Assembly: GCA_020072965.1 (NCBI GenBank)
Contig: JAIQFY010000036.1
Coordinates: 1 to 56,834 of the forward strand
Direction: 5' to 3'
From: Terriglobia bacterium
Lineage (GTDB): Bacteria; Acidobacteriota; Terriglobia; JAIQFV01
Length of the DNA: 56,834 bases
Shown: piece by piece, positions 52,114 to 56,834 of the stretch
How positions within the stretch are numbered: position 1 is the first letter of the stretch
Layout: each line of letters begins with the position of its first letter
Notes under the pieces: generated by a model
What the model saw: only the letters and a program-made list of their open reading frames with translations
Database searches by the model: none
Told to the model about the DNA's origin: nothing
Made by a program: the position numbers and the translations under genes

Positions 52114-52467
52114 ATGACAGTCAGTTTAAATGCACCTCGGAAAGGTGGCTTAGTGCACATTCAATACGTGGATTATGTACTTTCAGAAGGCACTCGGAGT
52201 TACAGCTTTGATGTCATTGATGCGGTAGGTAAAAGCCGCGAATTCAGCGTGATCGTTCCCATAGAGGCATTCCGGCGTTCTGGTTTAAGAACTCAGGATG
52301 GGCCGGGAATTTGTTACGAGCGGATGGTACAGGAACTGGAACGAGAAACGGTGGATTCGCGGGCCGAGACCCCTCTGCAGATTAAGGACCAGGACATCCT
52401 GGAGTATATGAAAAAGCAGTACCCCCGCAAGCACTCAGGCAAAAAAGAAGCGGGTATGAATTCTTGA
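52114..52467 (+). CDS. hypothetical protein
   Basis: A 117-residue soluble protein of no recognised family. The N-terminal half is predicted beta (VHIQYVDYVLSEGTRSYSFD; FSVIVPIEAF) and the C-terminal half helical and basic (ILEYMKKQYPRKHSGKK). The ribosome site is weak. Same strand and close spacing to its neighbours suggest co-transcription. Confidence 0.6.
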   Translation: MTVSLNAPRKGGLVHIQYVDYVLSEGTRSYSFDVIDAVGKSREFSVIVPIEAFRRSGLRTQDGPGICYERMVQELERETVDSRAETPLQIKDQDILEYMKKQYPRKHSGKKEAGMNS

Positions 52468-52500
52468 AACAAGACGTTTGGTAAAGAAATGAGGATCCCA

Positions 52501-53322
52501 ATGATCAGCGCTCGCACGATGGTAATTTCAATTTCCATGACTTTGCTTTCGGCCTCTTTGATGAGTGCGCAGGAAGGGAAAATACTCGACGTGAAGGGGA
52601 TCGACCCGCGTCTGGCGGCAATTCAAGAACTCCCGTGGCAGTCCCGGAGCCTTGTCGGGGCATCACTTTCCTGGGTTGCCCCTTCGCCGCCTTCGATGGG
52701 TGCCCCCGATCTTTCCAGATACCGCAATTTTCAGTTTGGAATGACTGTCCCTGAGATTGCGAAGCTGGCAGGTGTGGAGGCGTCGACCGTGCGGGTGATT
52801 CACAGTCGTCCGGCGATGATTCAAGAACTGGAATGGCAGCCGCGAGACTTCGCTCGAAGCTCACCGCAGGCCGACTCGGTGAATGGAGTCCTCTTCAGCT
52901 TTTATAACGGCGAGCTCTTTCGAATGGTGATCGACTATGATTCCTATAAGACCGAAGGGATGACCGTTGACGACATGGTCGATGTCATTTCCTCGGCATA
53001 CGGAACGGCGACGAGGCCTGCTGCCGGAATCACCGTCTCGACCAGCGAAGTCTATAACGATAGTGAGATAGTCATCGCGCGTTGGGAAGACTTGCAGTAC
53101 TCGTTCAACCTCTTTCATTCCTCCTACAAACCGACTTTTGGAGTGATTGCATTTTCAAAAAAGCTGGATGCCCTGGCGCGGACCGCAGTCGCCGAAGCAA
53201 TCCGGCTGGATGAGCGAGAGGCTCCCCGACGGGAAATCGACCGTCAAAAGAAACAAGCGGCTGACGACCGGGCCGCGCAAGAGAAGGCCAGGGAACTGAA
53301 TAAAGCGAAGTTTCGTTTTTAG
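52501..53322 (+). CDS. exported protein with an internal duplicated motif
   Basis: A 273-residue protein with a signal peptide (VISISMTLLSASLMSAQ). Two related segments, AAIQELPWQSR (after the signal) and AMIQELEWQPR (about 70 residues on), suggest an internal duplication. The C-terminus is a charged helix (RREIDRQKKQAADDRAAQEKA) of coiled-coil type. ATG 52501 has GAGG 7 nt upstream; ATG 52489 is the alternative. Function unknown. Confidence 0.7.
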   Translation: MISARTMVISISMTLLSASLMSAQEGKILDVKGIDPRLAAIQELPWQSRSLVGASLSWVAPSPPSMGAPDLSRYRNFQFGMTVPEIAKLAGVEASTVRVIHSRPAMIQELEWQPRDFARSSPQADSVNGVLFSFYNGELFRMVIDYDSYKTEGMTVDDMVDVISSAYGTATRPAAGITVSTSEVYNDSEIVIARWEDLQYSFNLFHSSYKPTFGVIAFSKKLDALARTAVAEAIRLDEREAPRREIDRQKKQAADDRAAQEKARELNKAKFRF

Positions 53323-53427
53323 TGCGCCGGCCTAGCAAGCGGCCGTCGCATTTAGCGCGGGCCCGCTTATCATGCACGTGCATTCTGGCGGACTCTCAAG
53401 CAGGGCCGCCTTTAACTGGAGGAATCA

Positions 53428-53700
53428 ATGGTTTCTAAGCTCTTTGTAGGCAATCTACCCCATAGCACGACCGACCGTGCCCTGAACGATTTTGTGACTG
53501 CCGCGGGGTTTCGCGTGTCGACTGCAATAGTGATTTGCGACAAGATGACGGGTGCACCGTGGGGATTCGGCTTTGTTGAGCTCGCTGAAGGCGAAGATAT
53601 CCAGCGGGCCATCGCCGGTTTGAACGGTCAGGCCCTGGAGGGCCGCGCGTTGACCGTGAATGAGGCGAAGCCCCAGCGGACGAACTCTGCGCGCCCATAG
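53428..53700 (+). CDS. RRM-domain RNA-binding protein
   Basis: A 90-residue single RNA-recognition-motif protein. RNP2 is KLFVGNLP (residues 4-11) and RNP1 is WGFGFVEL; beta-alpha-beta-beta-alpha-beta order is complete. Such stand-alone RRMs occur in cyanobacteria, Acidobacteria and others, often as cold- or stress-induced RNA chaperones. GGAGG lies 5 nt before ATG 53428. Confidence 0.92.
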   Translation: MVSKLFVGNLPHSTTDRALNDFVTAAGFRVSTAIVICDKMTGAPWGFGFVELAEGEDIQRAIAGLNGQALEGRALTVNEAKPQRTNSARP

Positions 53701-53783
53701 AAGGACATCGGGTTTCGAGGGGGTTCCAACGGCAGGCGGTATTTCCAGGAATCCTCTCAACTTGGTAGATCCATGGGCGGCTA

Positions 53784-54791
53784 CTAAACCAGTCCCATTG
53801 ACCTCTTGACACGACGGAGTGTCTCTTCGGCCATCGGACGAACACGGTCTGCACCCTCACGGAGGATCTGCTGGAGATGCCCCGGATCCGCCATGATCCG
53901 GGAGTATTGATCCTGAATCGGCTGAAGGGCTGCTATGACCTGGTCAGCCACTTCACGCTTCAAAAAGTTGTACCCCTTCCCGTGGAAGTGCGATTCGATT
54001 TCCTCTCGAGTCTTTCCCGAGATGACTTCAAAGATTTCCAGGAGATTTCTTACGCCCGCAGAGCCATGAGCGAATCGGACCTCATTCCCCGAGTCTGTGA
54101 CCGCTCGCAGTATCGATTCTCGAATGGTTTCGGGAGGCTCCGTCAGTCCAATGGAGTGACCCTTCCTTTGCTCGCCCAGACTCTTGCTCATCTTGATGGT
54201 AGGATCATCCAATCCCATGATGCGTGCGCCGGAGCTCCAGATCATGGGCTCCGGGATGACAAAAACCTCACCAAAAAGGCTGTGAAATCGCTGCGCGATG
54301 TCACGGGTCAATTCCACGTGCTGCTTCTGGTCTTCTCCCACCGGCACCCGGTCCGCTTTGTAGAGGAGAATGTCGGCGGCTTGAAGGACTGGGTAATCGA
54401 GCAATCCCGCGCTGACGGTGGTTAGCCTGTCCGCCTTCGACTTGTATTGAGTCATCCGCTCGATCCAGCCAATTGGCGTGACACAATTTAGAAGCCATGT
54501 GAGCTCCGCGTGCGCAGAGATGTGGGATTGCGTGAAAATTGCCGACTGCTTGGAATCGATCCCGCAAGCAATGAATAGAGCGGCCACCTCCAATATCTTC
54601 CTCTTAAATTCGTCCGGCTTTACCGTCTCCGGAATCGTTATGGCATGGAGATCAACAATGCAAAAGATGTTGTCGAATTGTGACTGATTCTCCACCCAAT
54701 GCTTGAGGGCACCCAGGTAGTTTCCCAGGTGGATCTTGCCGGTTGGCTGAATCCCCGAAAAAACGCGCTTCTTTGGTTCAACCTGTGTCAT
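53784..54791 (-). CDS. trpS: tryptophanyl-tRNA synthetase
   Basis: A 335-residue class I synthetase charging tRNA-Trp. FSGIQPTGKIHLGNYLGA is the HIGH-type motif, KMSKSLGEQ the KMSKS loop, and VGEDQKQHVELTRDIA the family's central signature. Length matches bacterial TrpS. The start at 54791 (MTQVEPKKRVFSG) is preferred to 54920, whose extra 43 residues are not family-like. Confidence 0.95.
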   Translation of the reverse strand: MTQVEPKKRVFSGIQPTGKIHLGNYLGALKHWVENQSQFDNIFCIVDLHAITIPETVKPDEFKRKILEVAALFIACGIDSKQSAIFTQSHISAHAELTWLLNCVTPIGWIERMTQYKSKADRLTTVSAGLLDYPVLQAADILLYKADRVPVGEDQKQHVELTRDIAQRFHSLFGEVFVIPEPMIWSSGARIMGLDDPTIKMSKSLGEQRKGHSIGLTEPPETIRESILRAVTDSGNEVRFAHGSAGVRNLLEIFEVISGKTREEIESHFHGKGYNFLKREVADQVIAALQPIQDQYSRIMADPGHLQQILREGADRVRPMAEETLRRVKRSMGLV

Positions 54792-54969
54792 GGCCCATCG
54801 TTCCGTTTGGAATCTCAGGTTTTCGAGTAACCAGGGTAAGTATAGTGACAAAAGGACCCAGCGACCAAGGACAATGCTTGGGCTCTTGTATAGTTCGAGG
54901 AACTTTCCCCCCTGTTCCATGTTAAATCCATAAGGAATACCAATCAGGCGTCATCGCGGCAGGGATGTT

Positions 54970-54998
54970 TTGATTCATTCTGATGAGAGTTGTAGAAT
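54970..54998 (+). promoter_or_regulatory. sigma-70-type promoter upstream of rpiB
   Basis: TTGATT, 17-bp spacer, TAGAAT. It gives a leader of about 205 nt before rpiB, containing a short ATCTGAGTAATCTGCGCAAT word related to the inverted repeat at 32111-32310. Confidence 0.5.
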
Positions 54999-55210
54999 AG
55001 GGGTTTAGCATACTCTTGAGACAGGTTACTACGGCTCTTTGGAGCTGAAGAGCGCCGGTGAGGCCATCGATTCAGATTGAGGTTCCACGGATGGCACGGG
55101 CAGGAAGATCCGAATTCGATGCTTGCCGAACGACAGCCTGATACGGCGTTTAAAGTAGAGTCATCTTTATTATCTGAGTAATCTGCGCAATCTGCGGACA
55201 GGAGAGCCCT

Positions 55211-55681
55211 ATGCGCTTAGTTGTTGGTGCCGATCATGCCGGATTCGATCTGAAAAAAAATGTGGCAGCCTACGTCCGCGAACTGGGGCACGAAGTGTTG
55301 GATGTGGGCGCGTTCAGCAGCGTCGAGCCCGATGATTACCCTGATTTTGCCGAAGCCGTGGGACTGGCACTGAGAAACCGCCAGGGGGAACGGGGGATTC
55401 TCATCTGCGGGAGCGGCGTGGGAGCCTCCGTCGCCGCCAACAAGATTCCGGGTATCCGCGCCGGTCTGTGTCACGACACCTACTCCGCACATCAGGGCGT
55501 CGAGCACGACGACATGAATGTCCTGGTCATGGGATCACGGGTGATCGCCGCGGAACTCGCCCGTGAATTGGTTCGCAATTTCCTGGGAGCAAAATTCACC
55601 GGCGAAGAGCGCCATGTGCGGCGCGTGACAAAAGTGAAAGACCTGGAGACACGGTTTCTTCTGTCTTCTACGAAACCATAA
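55211..55681 (+). CDS. rpiB: ribose-5-phosphate isomerase B
   Basis: A 156-residue RpiB/LacAB-family isomerase interconverting ribose-5-P and ribulose-5-[52 protein letters not shown] (active-site Cys in CGSG) and NVLVMGSRV are conserved. AGGAGA precedes ATG 55211. It is followed 59 nt later by an aldolase gene, a pentose/hexose phosphate pair. Confidence 0.95.
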   Translation: MRLVVGADHAGFDLKKNVAAYVRELGHEVLDVGAFSSVEPDDYPDFAEAVGLALRNRQGERGILICGSGVGASVAANKIPGIRAGLCHDTYSAHQGVEHDDMNVLVMGSRVIAAELARELVRNFLGAKFTGEERHVRRVTKVKDLETRFLLSSTKP

Positions 55682-55740
55682 ACCACCATCGCAGCCCCGG
55701 CGATCGACCGGGAGAGGAATTCACGGCCTGGAGGAAAATC

Positions 55741-56643
55741 ATGAAAACGCTCCGTGAGGTTTTGAAAGACGCGGAAGACCGGCGGATTGCCGTTGGCCAT
55801 TTTAATGTTTCGGATCTCGTCCTCCTTAGGGGGGTCTTCTCTTCGGCTCGCGAGTTGAATGTCCCTGTGCTGGTGGGCGTTTCGGAAGGTGAGCGGGAGT
55901 TCATGGGAGTTCGCCAGATTGTCGCGCTTGTAAAGAGCCTTCGCGAAGAGCACGACTACCCCATCTTTTTGAACGCCGATCACACGCATTCCCTGGCTAA
56001 AGCGGATGAGGCGGCAAGGGCAGGTTTTGATGCGGTTGTTTTTGATGCTTCGTCCCTGCCATTCGATGAGAACGTGTCCCAGACCCGGAGAACAGTCATC
56101 GCGCTCAAGGCGATCAACCCTTCCGTCATCGTCGAGGGAGAAATCGGCGATATTGGGAGTGGCTCAGAAATTCACGAGAAGGTTCCGGAAAGATCGAAGA
56201 CCCTCAGCACTCCCGAAGAGGCCCGGCAATTCATTGCCGCTACCGGGGTTGATGTGTTGGCTCCCGCCGTGGGGAATATGCATGGACTTCTTGAAAGTAT
56301 GGTTCACGGAGGTGTAAAGAAGCGTCTCGATATTGGGAGAATTGACGAAATCAAAAAAGCGACTGGAATCTTCATGACACTCCACGGCGCCTCGGGGACC
56401 GATGACGAAGATTTGAAGAAAGCGATCCAGGTCGGGATGACCATTGTTCATATCAATACGGAATTACGTGTGGCCTGGCGGCATGGGATGGAGACTGCAT
56501 TTGCCAAAGACCCTCAGGAAATAGTTCCATACAAGATCCTGCCGGCGGCTCTTGAGGCCGTGAAGAAAATCGTCCGGGAGCGGCTGCAGTTGTTTAACTC
56601 CACGGAAAGCCCCGAAAGGGGGCAACAGTCTGCGAGGGCATGA
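55741..56643 (+). CDS. fba: class II fructose-bisphosphate (or tagatose-type) aldolase
   Basis: A 300-residue class II aldolase. AVGHFNVSDL, FLNADHTHSLAKADEAARAGFDAVVFDAS (zinc His and catalytic Asp region), IVEGEIGDIG, AVGNMHGL and TLHGASGTDD match the family. It cleaves ketose-bisphosphates to dihydroxyacetone-P and an aldehyde; FBP is the default substrate, but tagatose-type or other sugars are possible. GGAGG lies 7 nt before ATG 55741. Confidence 0.92.
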   Translation: MKTLREVLKDAEDRRIAVGHFNVSDLVLLRGVFSSARELNVPVLVGVSEGEREFMGVRQIVALVKSLREEHDYPIFLNADHTHSLAKADEAARAGFDAVVFDASSLPFDENVSQTRRTVIALKAINPSVIVEGEIGDIGSGSEIHEKVPERSKTLSTPEEARQFIAATGVDVLAPAVGNMHGLLESMVHGGVKKRLDIGRIDEIKKATGIFMTLHGASGTDDEDLKKAIQVGMTIVHINTELRVAWRHGMETAFAKDPQEIVPYKILPAALEAVKKIVRERLQLFNSTESPERGQQSARA

Positions 56644-56802
56644 CCGGTCGAGCGGAGGATGGGAAAAAGGGTCAAAATAGGCCCGGAGGGCCAACAGATT
56701 GTAGATAGGATGAGAAGGCCAATCTCCGCGGAGTACCGGTACAATGGTCTCCAAGGAAAAAAATCAACCCGGGCTTAAAAGCCCAGAGAGAGGAGATTGG
56801 CC

Positions 56803-56834
56803 ATGACGGATTATAACAAAGCAGGGCGGGTGAT
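56803..56834 (+). CDS. start of a reading frame cut by the window edge
   Basis: ATG 56803 with GAGGAG 7 nt upstream, open to the end (MTDYNKAGRV). It is preceded by a short inverted repeat GGGCT-TAAA-AGCCC near 56769-56782. It could be the beginning of a transposase, but ten residues are too few to say. Confidence 0.35.
   Translation, partial: MTDYNKAGRV

Noticed and set aside
51872-52117. 81-codon frame on the plus strand
   Set aside because: Out of frame with the 45-residue protein, which has the far better ribosome site; the extra frame has no features.

Overview
The window looks like a chromosomal segment of an Acidobacteriota member or close relative, with moderately high GC. The best marker is a VWFA-related protein of the acidobacterial type, here broken (4235-5118). 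Quinol NO reductase, FG-GAP exported proteins, M16 peptidase pairs and many intergenic inverted repeats fit this. No rRNA, tRNA or CRISPR array was seen. Assignments rest on motifs and family recall; no database search was possible.

Left part (1-15.5 kb). The tail of an IS4-type transposase is followed by a gene-poor, repeat-rich stretch, a YceI protein, a B12-binding radical SAM protein and the VWFA pseudogene. Next is a minus-strand housekeeping run, ileS-lspA-lgt-RluD-type pseudouridine synthase, which pairs isoleucyl-tRNA synthetase with lipoprotein maturation. A split glutamine-type NAD synthetase (separate nitrilase-like protein, then NadE) and rsmI follow on the plus strand.

Middle (15.7-27.6 kb). 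A pair of M16 peptidases, one with and one without the zinc motif, is followed by RmuC, a CBS-domain protein, a glycerophosphodiesterase, a DUF885 protein, a PHP phosphoesterase and serine O-acetyltransferase.

Core of interest (28.5-39.8 kb). A plus-strand operon encodes a sensor kinase with two c-heme-like motifs in its periplasmic domain, an archaemetzincin protease and an NtrC-type sigma-54 activator. Facing it is a minus-strand operon encoding a Qrc-like menaquinone reductase: pentaheme cytochrome, TAT-exported molybdopterin-family subunit, four-cluster ferredoxin and NrfD-like membrane subunit. The Qrc genes are bracketed by two unusual proteins carrying glycine-cleavage-H-like domains plus Cys-rich domains, and by a small membrane protein. 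A good sigma-54 promoter match lies just upstream of this operon, with a 19-bp palindrome about 100 bp further up. The sequence therefore suggests a closed circuit in which periplasmic redox state is read by a heme kinase and drives sigma-54 transcription of quinone-linked respiration.

Right part (40-56.8 kb). An FG-GAP beta-propeller protein, a P1-family peptidase, a lipoprotein, an Rsm22-like methyltransferase and a BamD-like TPR lipoprotein precede a quinol-type NO reductase. An XRE regulator divergent from a run of small genes (including a 45-residue basic protein), an RRM RNA-binding protein, trpS, rpiB and a class II aldolase follow. A new reading frame begins at the right edge.

Intergenic DNA is rich in dispersed repeats: GGTGTC/GATAGG word arrays, TTTGGAATTTGG arrays, and long inverted repeats placed between convergent genes or within operons.
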